Source: SAR202 cluster bacterium
GTDB lineage: Bacteria > Chloroflexota > Dehalococcoidia > Lucifugimonadales > Lucifugimonadaceae
Direction: 5' to 3'
Assembly: GCA_009392285.1 (NCBI GenBank)
Contig: VFGU01000012.1
Location: forward strand, 100,045 to 164,044
Length of the DNA: 64,000 nucleotides
The notes below the pieces were generated by a model. The model did not search any database. It was not told where the DNA came from and worked only from the letters and a program-made list of their open reading frames with translations. Made by a program: the position numbers and the translations under genes. Shown here one piece after another: positions 9,132 to 19,440 of the stretch (positions are counted from its first letter, which is position 1; every line of letters starts with the position of its first letter).

Positions 9132-10559
9132 CTATATAAAAGCCCTCATTTTGTCTAAGGTTTCTTGATATTCTACCTCAGGAACAGAGTCGAATACTAT
9201 TCCTCCTCCACCATTAAATGAAACTTTGCCATCTTTTTTTATTATCGTTCTTATTATAGTACTGGTATCAATATTGCCATTTTTTGAGAACCATCCTATT
9301 GCCCCACAGTATGGCCCTCTTCCTTCTGGTTCCAGATCATTAATAAGTTCTGATGCTCTAATTTTTGGTGCACCAACCAATGTTCCTATTGGAAATGTTG
9401 ATGAAAATGCATCGAGAGAATCTTTATCATTTGTTATAATTCCGGTTACTTCTGAAACAAGGTGGATCACATTATTATATATTTGAGTTTCCATTAAACT
9501 TTTTACTTTTACTGTCCCTTTTTTTGATACTTTACCTAGATCATTTCTTGCTAAATCTACAAGCATTATGTGCTCGGCTTTATCTTTAATGCTGGATTTT
9601 AATTTAATTTCTAACTCACTACTATCTATATTGGGATTGTTCCCGATTGTTCCTGCAACAGGTCTTATGGTTGCAATATTCCCTTTAACTGATAGAAACA
9701 TCTCAGGTGAAGAACCCGTAATTGAGAAATCAGGACAAACCAATTGATATAAATACTCTGATGGATAGTTCTTAGACAGATGGTATATCAAATTAGCATT
9801 CTCTATTTCTATAGATTTTTGAAACCTCTGAGTTAATACACATTGAATAAGTTCGCCTTCAATAATTTGGTTTTTTATATTTGATATATTTTTTAAATAG
9901 TCTTTTTTTTCTACAATTGGAAGACTTTTAGTATTTAAAAATCTATCAATTTCAGCATTGATTTTATTTAGATTAAAATTAAAGGAATATATATTTTTCG
10001 CCAAATCTTCTAGTTTATTTTTGCCTTTTTCATAAGAATCTATTTCTTGGGATGACGATACAATTGTAGATAATGTTAATGTATTTTGGTCATGGTGAAT
10101 TGTAGCAATTGTTTTAGGGACTAAAAATAGAGATTCAGGACACCCCAATGGGTCTGCCTTGAAGTTAGGCGTTTTTTCAAAGTATTTAAAACATTCATAT
10201 GATACGTATCCAAATGCGCCAATATGATCAATAGTTTCTTCACAATAAATATTATTTCTTTGATCCATTAATATCTTTCTTAACTTTGTCATAGGATTCG
10301 CGTTGTTGATAGTTATTATTTTTTCTATTTCAATGCCAATCATGGTTTTGGTTGGATGTTTTTCCCCTGAAGATATTCTTTGGAAAATAAAACCTGGGCT
10401 TTTTTGATCAGAATTTAAATGACTCAATAATAATACTCCGTCACTATTAAAATTAGGGATTTCAATTGATATGACTATCGACTTATATTGTTCAGAAAGT
10501 CTTTTATATTTATCTATGTCAGGAAAAATATGGTTATGGATTTTTTGATCTTTCTGCAT
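9132..10559 (-). CDS. Chorismate-utilising enzyme, TrpE/PabB-like (second copy)
   Basis: GSSPEMF, PVAGTIGNN, DLARNDLGKVS, FPIGTLVGAPKIRA; divergent from the adjacent TrpE. Confidence 0.82.
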   Translation of the reverse strand: MQKDQKIHNHIFPDIDKYKRLSEQYKSIVISIEIPNFNSDGVLLLSHLNSDQKSPGFIFQRISSGEKHPTKTMIGIEIEKIITINNANPMTKLRKILMDQRNNIYCEETIDHIGAFGYVSYECFKYFEKTPNFKADPLGCPESLFLVPKTIATIHHDQNTLTLSTIVSSSQEIDSYEKGKNKLEDLAKNIYSFNFNLNKINAEIDRFLNTKSLPIVEKKDYLKNISNIKNQIIEGELIQCVLTQRFQKSIEIENANLIYHLSKNYPSEYLYQLVCPDFSITGSSPEMFLSVKGNIATIRPVAGTIGNNPNIDSSELEIKLKSSIKDKAEHIMLVDLARNDLGKVSKKGTVKVKSLMETQIYNNVIHLVSEVTGIITNDKDSLDAFSSTFPIGTLVGAPKIRASELINDLEPEGRGPYCGAIGWFSKNGNIDTSTIIRTIIKKDGKVSFNGGGGIVFDSVPEVEYQETLDKMRAFI

Positions 10560-12003
10560 ATTCCAAAGCCTTTATCAAGGCTCCCATCTTAGCTAAACAT
10601 TCGTTATGTTCTGTTTCAGGGTCAGAGTCAGCTACAATCCCTGCTCCTGCTTGAATGATTGCAGTATTTTCTTTCAATACAATCGTTCTTATAGCTATTG
10701 CTGTATCCATACTTCCATCAAAAGAGAAGTATCCTACTGCGCCAGAATATGGGCCACGTTGGAATGGCTCTCTTTCTGAAATTTGCTTCATTGCCCTAAC
10801 CTTAGGGGCCCCGCTAACAGTACCAGCAGGAAAAGCAGATCTTAGAACATCAAATGCGTTATAGTTATCTGATAATTCTGCCTCTACATGAGATACTATG
10901 TGCATAACATGAGAGTACCTTTCTATTTCCATTTGTTGGGTTACATTAACTGTTCCAGGTTTAGCAATTTTACCTAGATCGTTCCTTCCCAAATCTAAAA
11001 GCATTAAATGCTCCGATATTTCTTTTTCGTCACTTAATAAGTCTTTTTCATTATTGCGATCCTCTTCATCGGTTTTACCTCTTGGCCGGGTACCAGCTAT
11101 AGGGTGAACAGCGATTTTATTGTTATCTAGTTTAACCAGTAGTTCAGGAGATGAGCCGATTATTTGAAAATTTTCGAAGTCCAATAAAAACATGTAGGGT
11201 GAAGGATTTATATTTCTTAATGAATTAAAAATATCTATTGCTGATGACTCGGTTTTAACTTTTAACTTTTGAGATAAAACTGCCTGAATCATTTCTCCTT
11301 CGTAAATTAATTTCTTAGTATCTTCTACTGATTCCATAAATTTTTCTTTTGGGGTTATATGTTCTATTTCCAGATTATTTTTTTCAGGTTTATTTTTTTC
11401 ATCTTCAATATTAGATTCAGTTATTTGAGAAATTATATGTTCTATTTCTGTTAAACAATCATTGTATTGTTTTTCAAAATTTGCCCCATCTCTTAAGTCT
11501 GCATTACTTACAACAAAAATACTTTCCTCTTCATGATCAAAAATAATCAGAGAACTTCCTATGAGAAAAATACTTTCAGGAAAATATGCTAAAGAATCTT
11601 TAATTTTTTTTACACTTGGTTCAAAATAACTTACTGCTTCATATGACAGGAAACCTACTGCCCCTCCACTGAATTGAGGAAGATCTATTATCTCAGCCCT
11701 TTTTATGTTACTTATACTTTTTTCAAGAATTATAAGTGGATCAGCATTCGCTATATTTTCATTCTTTCCTGTTTTTATAATTTCTTTGGGGTTTATTCCA
11801 ATAAAACTATATCTGGCAAATTCCTTATTCCCTTCCACTGATTCAAGCAAGAAAGAATTTGATTTGTTATTTAAGTTTTTATACACAGATACAGGAGAAA
11901 ACTTCCCTTTATTAATCTTAATAAATATTGGAATGTAGTTATAAGATTCTGATAGTTCCTTAAAATTATCAAAACTTGGAGAAGCAGGATTTTGTACTAC
12001 CAT
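10534..12003 (-). CDS. trpE: Anthranilate synthase component I
   Basis: GSSPELLVKL, HPIAGTRPRG, DLGRNDLGKIAKPGTV, FPAGTVSGAPKVRAM, GGPYSGAVGY-like core. Confidence 0.93.
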   Translation of the reverse strand: MVVQNPASPSFDNFKELSESYNYIPIFIKINKGKFSPVSVYKNLNNKSNSFLLESVEGNKEFARYSFIGINPKEIIKTGKNENIANADPLIILEKSISNIKRAEIIDLPQFSGGAVGFLSYEAVSYFEPSVKKIKDSLAYFPESIFLIGSSLIIFDHEEESIFVVSNADLRDGANFEKQYNDCLTEIEHIISQITESNIEDEKNKPEKNNLEIEHITPKEKFMESVEDTKKLIYEGEMIQAVLSQKLKVKTESSAIDIFNSLRNINPSPYMFLLDFENFQIIGSSPELLVKLDNNKIAVHPIAGTRPRGKTDEEDRNNEKDLLSDEKEISEHLMLLDLGRNDLGKIAKPGTVNVTQQMEIERYSHVMHIVSHVEAELSDNYNAFDVLRSAFPAGTVSGAPKVRAMKQISEREPFQRGPYSGAVGYFSFDGSMDTAIAIRTIVLKENTAIIQAGAGIVADSDPETEHNECLAKMGALIKALEYAERSKNP

Positions 12004-13007
12004 TTTGACGTGTATGAATCTATCTTCATTGCTGCTCTGACCATTTTCATAGTTTCGCTAGCTATTTCTCTTGCCTTACTTGTCCCAGACATTAGGGCAT
12101 CTTCCACTTCTTTAGGGTTATTTTCATAATATTCTCTCTTTTCCCTTATAGGCGAAAGGAAATTGTTTAAAGACTCAGCTAGATCCTTTTTTACTTCGAC
12201 ATCTCCTACTTTTCCTTCTCTATACCTTTTCTTAAAATCATCTACCTTTTCTTTATCTGGATTGAATGCATCATGATATTGAAATAAAGGGTTTCCTTCT
12301 ACTGTACCTGGGTCTGTTGCCTTTAATCTTTTTGGATCAGTGTACATTGACATTACAGCCTTATTTACTTGCTCCTCTGAGAATCTTAGCTCAATAACAT
12401 TGCCTTTAGATTTGCTCATTTTATTATTGCCGTCTATACCTTTAAGTCTAGGAACTCTTCCTATTTTAGTATCAGGTTCCTTAAAAATCGGTTCAAAAAT
12501 TCTATTGAATTTTCTTACCACTTCTCTTGTCATCTCGATGTGGGGAGCTTGATCTTCTCCAACTGGCACAAGATCTGCTCTAGGTAAAAGGATATCTGCT
12601 ACCTGACTCATAGGGTAGTTAAAAAATCCTACTGTTCTCTTTTCAATAGATAGCTGATCTAATTCACCTTTTAAAGTTGGGTTTCTTTCAAGCATTCCTA
12701 GTGGAGTTACAAAACTTAACAGCATAGTCAATTCTGCATGCTCTGGTACATAACTTTGGATCACAAAATTGCTTTTTGAAGGGTCTAATCCAACTGAAAG
12801 CCAATCAATTGTTACTTGTTTAACCGAGTCTGTAATTTTATCAATATCATCAAAATTATCTCCAAGTGCTTGGTAATCAGCTATCAAGAAGAAGCATTCA
12901 TAAGAATCCTGAAATTCAAGCCAAGTTTCTAGGGCCCCAGCATAATGGCCTAAATGCAACGCCCCGGTTGGTCTAATACCCGTTAAGATTCTTTTCTTGT
13001 TAGACAT
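11997..13007 (-). CDS. trpS: Tryptophanyl-tRNA synthetase
   Basis: GIRPTGALHLGHYAGAL, GEDQAPHIEMTREV, KMSKSKGN. Confidence 0.96.
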   Translation of the reverse strand: MSNKKRILTGIRPTGALHLGHYAGALETWLEFQDSYECFFLIADYQALGDNFDDIDKITDSVKQVTIDWLSVGLDPSKSNFVIQSYVPEHAELTMLLSFVTPLGMLERNPTLKGELDQLSIEKRTVGFFNYPMSQVADILLPRADLVPVGEDQAPHIEMTREVVRKFNRIFEPIFKEPDTKIGRVPRLKGIDGNNKMSKSKGNVIELRFSEEQVNKAVMSMYTDPKRLKATDPGTVEGNPLFQYHDAFNPDKEKVDDFKKRYREGKVGDVEVKKDLAESLNNFLSPIREKREYYENNPKEVEDALMSGTSKAREIASETMKMVRAAMKIDSYTSKW

Positions 13008-13922
13008 TTATGTTCTTTGCTCCCAGTCTTTACCTAATTTATCGTATCTTTCACAAAGTTCATTAATTGTTTTTTTACTTATAGGCAGAGAATTGTTGAA
13101 TGTATCTACATTATTTTTTAAATGACTAGGGTTTTGAGTTCCAATTATTCCTACATTTACTTCTTTGAAACCAAATACGAACCCCATTGAAGTTAATATT
13201 CTATCATCAGGCTCATCTTCTAATATGCCTGTTTCGCCAATGATTTGCGCTCTTTTATAGTATTCTTCTGCATAATTTGAAGGAGCAGAATGAACATGCG
13301 GATTTTCTAAGGCTCTCCATGCTCCGTTTGCTATAGGTCGTTTTGCTATTAGCCCTATATTGTTATCTTTTATGATTTGAAAAAGTTCGTACCGAGCTTT
13401 TTGCTCTACTAGATTAAAACTCGTTTGGATCGTTTCAAAGAGACCGCTTTTTGCAGCCCAAATTGCTGCTTCGTTATCTCCGCTAAAACCTAAATGCAAT
13501 ACCTTTCCTTCTTCTTTGGCTTCACTCATTGCTCGGAAAGTTTCTCCCTCTTCCAATTCTTTAAGTGTGCATGAATGAATCTGTATCAAATCTAATCTGT
13601 CAGTCCTTAATAGTTTTAAACTTCTTTCAATGCTTAATTTAACCCCCTCATAACTCCAATCTTCTAGGCTGCTATCAAATTTTGAGGCATGACCACATTT
13701 TGAAGCCAAAATTATCTCATCCCTATTAGAAGACATCGCTTTTCCAAAAAATTCTTCACTTCTGTTATAGCAAGAAGAGGTATCGAAAAAATTTATTCCT
13801 GAATCAAATGCATTGATTAATACCTCTTTAGCAACAGATTCATCGCTTGACCCTATTTCTGATAGACCTATTCCTAGTCTACTGACATTTAAACCTGTGT
13901 TTCCTAATTGAACTTTTTCCAT
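13008..13922 (-). CDS. Aldo/keto reductase
   Basis: LGNTGLNVSRLGIGLSEIG, NFFDTSSCYNRSEEFFGKAM, LASKCGH, LRTDRLDLIQIHS. Confidence 0.9.
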   Translation of the reverse strand: MEKVQLGNTGLNVSRLGIGLSEIGSSDESVAKEVLINAFDSGINFFDTSSCYNRSEEFFGKAMSSNRDEIILASKCGHASKFDSSLEDWSYEGVKLSIERSLKLLRTDRLDLIQIHSCTLKELEEGETFRAMSEAKEEGKVLHLGFSGDNEAAIWAAKSGLFETIQTSFNLVEQKARYELFQIIKDNNIGLIAKRPIANGAWRALENPHVHSAPSNYAEEYYKRAQIIGETGILEDEPDDRILTSMGFVFGFKEVNVGIIGTQNPSHLKNNVDTFNNSLPISKKTINELCERYDKLGKDWEQRT

Positions 13923-13943
13923 AACAACTACAAATTAAACAAT

Positions 13944-13974
13944 AAAGCGACTCACTTGAACAGTGAGTCGCTTT
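13944..13974 (-). terminator. Rho-independent terminator, probably of the DUF5679-like gene
   Basis: Perfect 13-bp stem AAAGCGACTCACT / AGTGAGTCGCTTT with 5-nt loop. Confidence 0.75.
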
Positions 13975-14001
13975 TTATTGTAAGGTAATAAATAGATTTA
14001 T

Positions 14002-14184
14002 TTAACTTATCTGCTTTTCAACCTCTGCAACATCCTTGTCGCTTAGTATTCTGAATACTTTTGAAGACGGGTCTTCTGCAGCCACACCCTGAACGGCTTT
14101 TCGTCCATTCTTCATAGTAACTATTTTTGGATTTGCAATTTCTACAACCTTCTTTAATTTAACGCTATAAGCTGTTAACTTCAT
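14002..14184 (-). CDS. DUF5679-like small protein lacking all zinc-ribbon cysteines
   Basis: AYSVKLKKVVEIANPKIVTMKNGRKAVQGVAAEDPSSKVFRI matches the DUF5679 framework, but no Cys anywhere in the 60 aa. Confidence 0.65.
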   Translation of the reverse strand: MKLTAYSVKLKKVVEIANPKIVTMKNGRKAVQGVAAEDPSSKVFRILSDKDVAEVEKQIS

Positions 14185-14367
14185 TGAAGCCTCCTAATTT
14201 GATACTAGAGTAACAAAAAATTACATCTAATTTAATATAAAGATTGTACTTAAATAAACTTGATTGTTCAACTATAATAGATAAAATTCAACTTAAATTT
14301 ATATACAGTTCCTAATTTTTAAATAAATATACCCAAATAAGGAATTATAGGAAGGCTAAACAATTAA

Positions 14368-15363
14368 TTGCTAGAAAAGTTAAAAAAATTACAAAAACAG
14401 GCTAATTTAGGTTTAAAATCGTGTAATTCTAGATCCGAATTGAATAATTGGAAGATAAAATATTTAGGAAGAAAGTCAGAATTATCCTTAATTTTAAAAG
14501 ATATTAAAAATTTAGATCCTAATATGAAAAAAGAGGTAGGAATGTTGGGGAATAAATTAAGATTGGATCTAGAAGGGATATATGATGCCCATTTAGAGGG
14601 TTTAGAATTAGGAAAAAGTGATCAAAGTTCTAGTTTAGACTATTTTTTGCCTGGAAGAGAAGAAAAAATCGGAAAACTTCACCCTGTAACCCAAACTCTT
14701 AGAGAGATAAAAAAAGCCTTTTCTTCTTTAGGCTTCCAAATAGCCGAAGGTCCTGAGATTGAATGGGATAAATACAATTTTGATATGTTAAATATTCCTG
14801 AAGATCACCCTGCTAGAGATATGTGGGACACAATGTGGATTGACGAGAAAATGAATGATAATGGCGAAAAAATGCTTTTAAGGACTCACACATCACCTGT
14901 TCAAGCAAGAATAATGGAAAGCCAAGAACCCCCAATAAGAGTTATTGTCCCCGGTAAATGTTATAGATATGAAGCCACAGACTCTACTCATGAGTGGCAT
15001 TTTTATCAAGTCGAAGGTTTGGCGGTAGACAAGAATCTCACTTTTTCTGATTTAAAGGGGACTCTTTATGAATTTTCAAAAAAAATGTTTGGTAGTGATA
15101 CGAAAATTAGATTTAGATGTGATTATTTTCCTTTTGTAGAGCCCGGTGTAGATATGTCCATATTTTGGGAAGGTAAGTGGTTAGAAATTCTTGGAGCTGG
15201 AATGGTTCATCCAAAAGTTTTTGAAAAAGCTGGGTACACGGATGCTAATATCTCTGGCTTTGCCTTTGGAATGGGGCCTGAGAGAATAGCAATGATAAAA
15301 CATGACATTGACGACATTCGACTATTTTATTCAAATGATCTCAGATTTTTAAACCAGTTTTGA
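14368..15363 (+). CDS. pheS: Phenylalanyl-tRNA synthetase alpha subunit
   Basis: HPVTQTLREIKKAFSSLGFQIAEGPEIE, LLRTHTSPVQAR, FAFGMGPERIAMIKH; TTG start. Confidence 0.96.
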   Translation: MLEKLKKLQKQANLGLKSCNSRSELNNWKIKYLGRKSELSLILKDIKNLDPNMKKEVGMLGNKLRLDLEGIYDAHLEGLELGKSDQSSSLDYFLPGREEKIGKLHPVTQTLREIKKAFSSLGFQIAEGPEIEWDKYNFDMLNIPEDHPARDMWDTMWIDEKMNDNGEKMLLRTHTSPVQARIMESQEPPIRVIVPGKCYRYEATDSTHEWHFYQVEGLAVDKNLTFSDLKGTLYEFSKKMFGSDTKIRFRCDYFPFVEPGVDMSIFWEGKWLEILGAGMVHPKVFEKAGYTDANISGFAFGMGPERIAMIKHDIDDIRLFYSNDLRFLNQF

Positions 15364-15373
15364 AAAAGGAATT

Positions 15374-17785
15374 ATGAAGGCACCTATAAATTGGTTAAAA
15401 AAATATGTTGATATAGATTTAGGTAATATTGATGATCTTGTACATAAACTTACCTTGGCTGGAACTGAAGTTGGCTCAGTTCATAGGCAAGGGAATTGGG
15501 AAGGCGTAGTGGTAGGAGAAGTCTTAGAGGTATCCAAGCATCCTAATGCAGATAGGTTAAATTTAGTATTAGTAAATGATAGAGGAAATCAGGTTAAAGT
15601 AGTCTGCGGAGCAAATAATTTATATGAAAAGCAGAAAATTGCTTTTGCACCAGTAGGATCTAAACTTTACAGCCCTAAGACCAGTCGAATGGAAGAATTG
15701 AAAAAAACTAAAATTAGAGGCGAAGTTTCAAATGGCATGATTTGCTCGGCGTTGGAGTTAGGTCTTGGCGATGATCATGATGGAATAATGGATTTGAATA
15801 ACGATTTAAGAGTCGGTCAAGATTTAAAAGAGATTTATAATGATGTCATAATAGATTTAGAGCTTACCCCAAACCGACCTGATTGTCTTGGAATGTATGG
15901 AATCGCAAGAGAAATTGCTGCAATTACTGGAAACCCATTAAAAGAGAATATTTATACGAATAAAATCAAAAAAAGCAACAAATTAAATGATAATTTAAGT
16001 GTTGAAATAATTGATTCTGATCTTTGCCCAAGATATATGGGGGTCGTTATAAGCGATCTAAAGATTGAAGAGTCCCCTGAATGGCTAAAGAATGCTCTAA
16101 TTTCTATTGGAGAGAACCCTATAAATAATATTGTTGATATAACAAATTATGTCATGTTTGAACTTGGTCAACCATTGCACGCATTTGATTATGAAAAAGT
16201 AAAAAATAACAAAATTCAAGTAAGAAGAGCTAAAAAAAATGAAACTCTAGTAACCCTTGAAGGCACCAAGAGAGATTTAGACACAACAATGTTGGTTATT
16301 GCAGATTCTGCTTCTCCGATGGCTGTAGCTGGAATAAAGGGAGGGATGGAATCTGGTATATCTGAGTCAACAAATTCAATTGTATTAGAATCTGCTTGCT
16401 TTGAAGGTGGAAACAATAGAAATACTGCATCTAAATTAGATCTAAAGAGTCAGGCTACTTTAAGATTTGAGAAAAATCTAAAACCTGAACTATGTGAAGT
16501 GGCTTTTTATAGGGCGATTGATATGATTCTCGAAATATGCGGAGGTAAAGTTTCATCAGAAATAGAAGATGAAGGAGGGCCATGGAAAGATAATACTAAC
16601 TTGGCAATATCTGAAAGCAGAATTAACTCGGTTTTGGGTATGAATTCTAACTTAGATATTGACGGCATATTTACCCGCCTTGGATTTACTTATAAAAAAG
16701 ACAAGAATGGCGATACAAGTTGGACTGTTGATGCACCTTATTGGAGGCCAGATTTAAATATTCCAGAGGATTTAATTGAGGAGATTGCAAGAATAGAGGG
16801 TTATGATTCAATTCCTGCCAAACCTTTGTCTGGCGTCATACCCGAGTTTAAAGAAAATCCAATATTGGATTTTTATGAAGACCTGAAAGATATATTGGTT
16901 TCCGCAGGCTTTAATGAAGTAATTAATTATTCTGCAGATTCCTATCAAAATATTAAATCTGTGTGCCCCTCTATCAAAGACTCAGAGATGATAAAAATTT
17001 TAAACCCTATGTCTCGAGAAGTTGAGTATATGAAGCCTACTTTAAAGTCAGGGTTAATCAAATCATTAAATTTCAACCTTAGAAATTCTTCAGAGGATAT
17101 TAGGCTATTTGAGTTAGGAACTTCTTTTATTAGATCTAAGAATGGCGAATTGCCAATTCAAAAAAAATTACTCACCTGCGGGATCATAGGGAGGCTTGAG
17201 AAGACTCTTTGGGAATCTGGCAGAGAAATAGACATATATGATGCTATTGGGCTTATTGGGAGCCTATTTAATGCATTAAGAATAGATTATGAAATTTCTC
17301 CTATGAAAGATCCTATTTTTAATCAGGACAAGAGTTTCAAAATTATTGCAGATAAAAATGAGGTAGGTGTTTTTGGAGAAATATCCAAATCAGTTTTGAA
17401 TAATTTCGAAATCAAAAATCAAAAATTAATTCTAATAGAAATAGATGCGGAGAAACTTTTTTCAAAATTTATACCAAAAGGTGAAATAAAATTCACTCCT
17501 ATAAGTAAATACCCGGTGTCTAATAGGGACATTAGTTTTGATATAAGTAATAATGTTACTGTTAATTTAATAATTGAAACATTTAATGAGAATCCTTTAG
17601 TTTTAGAATCCCAAGTAATAGATATTTATAAAGATGAATCTATAGGCTTGGATACTAAATCTGTCACAGTAAGGATCACATATGGGTCATTTGAAAAAAC
17701 ATTGTCAGGCAATGAGATTGACCAGTGTGAAAAAAGCATATTAAATTCTCTAAAAAATAAAATAGATTTTCAAATAAGATCTTAG
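15374..17785 (+). CDS. pheT: Phenylalanyl-tRNA synthetase beta subunit
   Basis: PINWLKKYVDI, VVCGANN tRNA-binding domain, LTPNRPDCLGMYGIAREIAA, C-terminal FDX-ACB domain. Confidence 0.96.
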   Translation: MKAPINWLKKYVDIDLGNIDDLVHKLTLAGTEVGSVHRQGNWEGVVVGEVLEVSKHPNADRLNLVLVNDRGNQVKVVCGANNLYEKQKIAFAPVGSKLYSPKTSRMEELKKTKIRGEVSNGMICSALELGLGDDHDGIMDLNNDLRVGQDLKEIYNDVIIDLELTPNRPDCLGMYGIAREIAAITGNPLKENIYTNKIKKSNKLNDNLSVEIIDSDLCPRYMGVVISDLKIEESPEWLKNALISIGENPINNIVDITNYVMFELGQPLHAFDYEKVKNNKIQVRRAKKNETLVTLEGTKRDLDTTMLVIADSASPMAVAGIKGGMESGISESTNSIVLESACFEGGNNRNTASKLDLKSQATLRFEKNLKPELCEVAFYRAIDMILEICGGKVSSEIEDEGGPWKDNTNLAISESRINSVLGMNSNLDIDGIFTRLGFTYKKDKNGDTSWTVDAPYWRPDLNIPEDLIEEIARIEGYDSIPAKPLSGVIPEFKENPILDFYEDLKDILVSAGFNEVINYSADSYQNIKSVCPSIKDSEMIKILNPMSREVEYMKPTLKSGLIKSLNFNLRNSSEDIRLFELGTSFIRSKNGELPIQKKLLTCGIIGRLEKTLWESGREIDIYDAIGLIGSLFNALRIDYEISPMKDPIFNQDKSFKIIADKNEVGVFGEISKSVLNNFEIKNQKLILIEIDAEKLFSKFIPKGEIKFTPISKYPVSNRDISFDISNNVTVNLIIETFNENPLVLESQVIDIYKDESIGLDTKSVTVRITYGSFEKTLSGNEIDQCEKSILNSLKNKIDFQIRS

Positions 17786-17786
17786 T

Positions 17787-19043
17787 ATGAAACCTCAAAG
17801 AATATCTTCTGAACTTCTAGAAGTAAAAAAAGCTCAAGATATAATTTTTTCGAATTTTTCCAAACTCGATTCTACTGAAGTATCTTTAATTGATGCTCAA
17901 AATTTTGTATTGAGTAAAGACATATTAGCCCCTTTTGATTTACCTGAAAAAGATAATTCTGCAATGGATGGTTTTGCTGTTCAGCATAAAGATATTGTTG
18001 AAGAAAAAATAACTGAGTTGGAAGTAATAGGGAGAGTAGGAGCAGAAAATAGGGCAGAAATTTCTTTGGGTAAAGGGCAGGCAATTAGAATAATGACTGG
18101 CGGAGAAATACCTAAAGGGTCTGACTGTGTAGTGCCTTTTGAAAATACTAATAGTGGACCTATGAGAGGAATAGACTATCCCAAAAAAGTAACTATAAAT
18201 GAAGCTGTGAATTTAGGGGATAATATTAGGAAGTCAGGTTTGGATTACAAAAAGGGTTCATTGGTCTTGAAAGCAGGTACTTTGCTCAATCCGCCTGCTC
18301 TAGGAGTTATTGCTTCATTTGGTATAAATAAATTATCTGTAATTAGAAAACCTATTATCTCGGTTATATCTACAGGGAACGAAGTAGTTATGCCTGGAGA
18401 TGATAGAAAGCCCGGACAAATATATGATTCAAATTCATTTATTATATCTTCTGCTGTTAAAGAGGCAGGCGGAGATGTGAAACTATTAGATATTACTGGC
18501 GACAGAAAAGAAGACATAGAAGCAGCTATTTCATCTTGCAAAGAGAGTGACCTTGTTATTTCCATAGGAGGAGTATCTAAGGGTGATTTTGACTTAATAA
18601 AGGATGTCTTGTCAGAAAAAGGAGAGATTAATTTCTGGGGCATTAATATGAAACCAGGAAAGCCTCTAACTTTTGGAAGTTTGGATTTAGAAGATAATAA
18701 TGTTTTTCAATTAGGATTGCCAGGGAATCCTGTAAGTGCATATGTTTGCTTTGAATTATTTGTTAGGCCAATTATCTTAAAAATGATGGGTGTTAATGAA
18801 ATTATGAGAAAAAAAATTAAGGCCAGAATAACAGAAGATATTACCAATCATGATGGAAGAAGAATGTATGTAAGAGTCAGGATAATTGAGAAAAAAAATG
18901 AATATATTGCTGAGATTTACAAAAATCAAAATTCAAACATACTTAGTTCTTTGGTATTTGCAGATGGGCTTGCAATTTGTCCTGAGGACTGTAAAGTAGT
19001 TAAGTCAGGAGACGAGTTAGAAGTATTATTATTGAGAGGTTGA
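17787..19043 (+). CDS. moeA: Molybdopterin molybdenumtransferase
   Basis: DNSAMDGFAV, IMTGGEIPKGSDCVVPFE, STGNEV, GLPGNPVSAYVCFELFV. Confidence 0.94.
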   Translation: MKPQRISSELLEVKKAQDIIFSNFSKLDSTEVSLIDAQNFVLSKDILAPFDLPEKDNSAMDGFAVQHKDIVEEKITELEVIGRVGAENRAEISLGKGQAIRIMTGGEIPKGSDCVVPFENTNSGPMRGIDYPKKVTINEAVNLGDNIRKSGLDYKKGSLVLKAGTLLNPPALGVIASFGINKLSVIRKPIISVISTGNEVVMPGDDRKPGQIYDSNSFIISSAVKEAGGDVKLLDITGDRKEDIEAAISSCKESDLVISIGGVSKGDFDLIKDVLSEKGEINFWGINMKPGKPLTFGSLDLEDNNVFQLGLPGNPVSAYVCFELFVRPIILKMMGVNEIMRKKIKARITEDITNHDGRRMYVRVRIIEKKNEYIAEIYKNQNSNILSSLVFADGLAICPEDCKVVKSGDELEVLLLRG

Positions 19044-19044
19044 T

Positions 19045-19440
19045 ATGCCAAAAAGTAGCAATAAGAAGGAAAAAGTTTACAGTATTGATTTTAAAAAATT
19101 AGAGAGACAAGGCTTTTCTTCTGAATTTCTTATTTCAGAAAAACTTAAATCAGTTGGAGTAGATACTAAAAGTGGAGAAAGTCTAGATCAACTTCTTTCT
19201 AAGTGCTCAAAATTTAAAAAAGTTCCTTACGATTTTATATCACCTGAACTTAGTCTTTCTGAATCTATTATTAGGACATTATTGATAAGGAAAAATTCAA
19301 AAACAGGAATGCATCAAATCCAGAGCGACTTATCAGCAGTTTGGCTTGATCATTACAAATTGCCTTATAAAAATATCTCTGATTCTGGAGTTTTAGGCAT
19401 ATTAGAAAAAAGTGGCTTTTTTATTACTTCTAAGGCTTAA
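19045..19440 (+). CDS. Hypothetical protein, probably co-transcribed with moeA
   Basis: Intact 131-aa ORF starting 2 nt after moeA; no family recognised. Confidence 0.55.
   Translation: MPKSSNKKEKVYSIDFKKLERQGFSSEFLISEKLKSVGVDTKSGESLDQLLSKCSKFKKVPYDFISPELSLSESIIRTLLIRKNSKTGMHQIQSDLSAVWLDHYKLPYKNISDSGVLGILEKSGFFITSKA

Noticed and set aside
14185-14367. Possible T-box or attenuator leader upstream of pheS
   Set aside because: No T-box consensus (AGGGTGGNACCGCG) and no terminator/antiterminator pair visible in the AT-rich 183 nt
18245-18643. 132-aa minus-strand ORF within moeA
   Set aside because: Shadow ORF opposite conserved MoeA motifs; no domain recognisable
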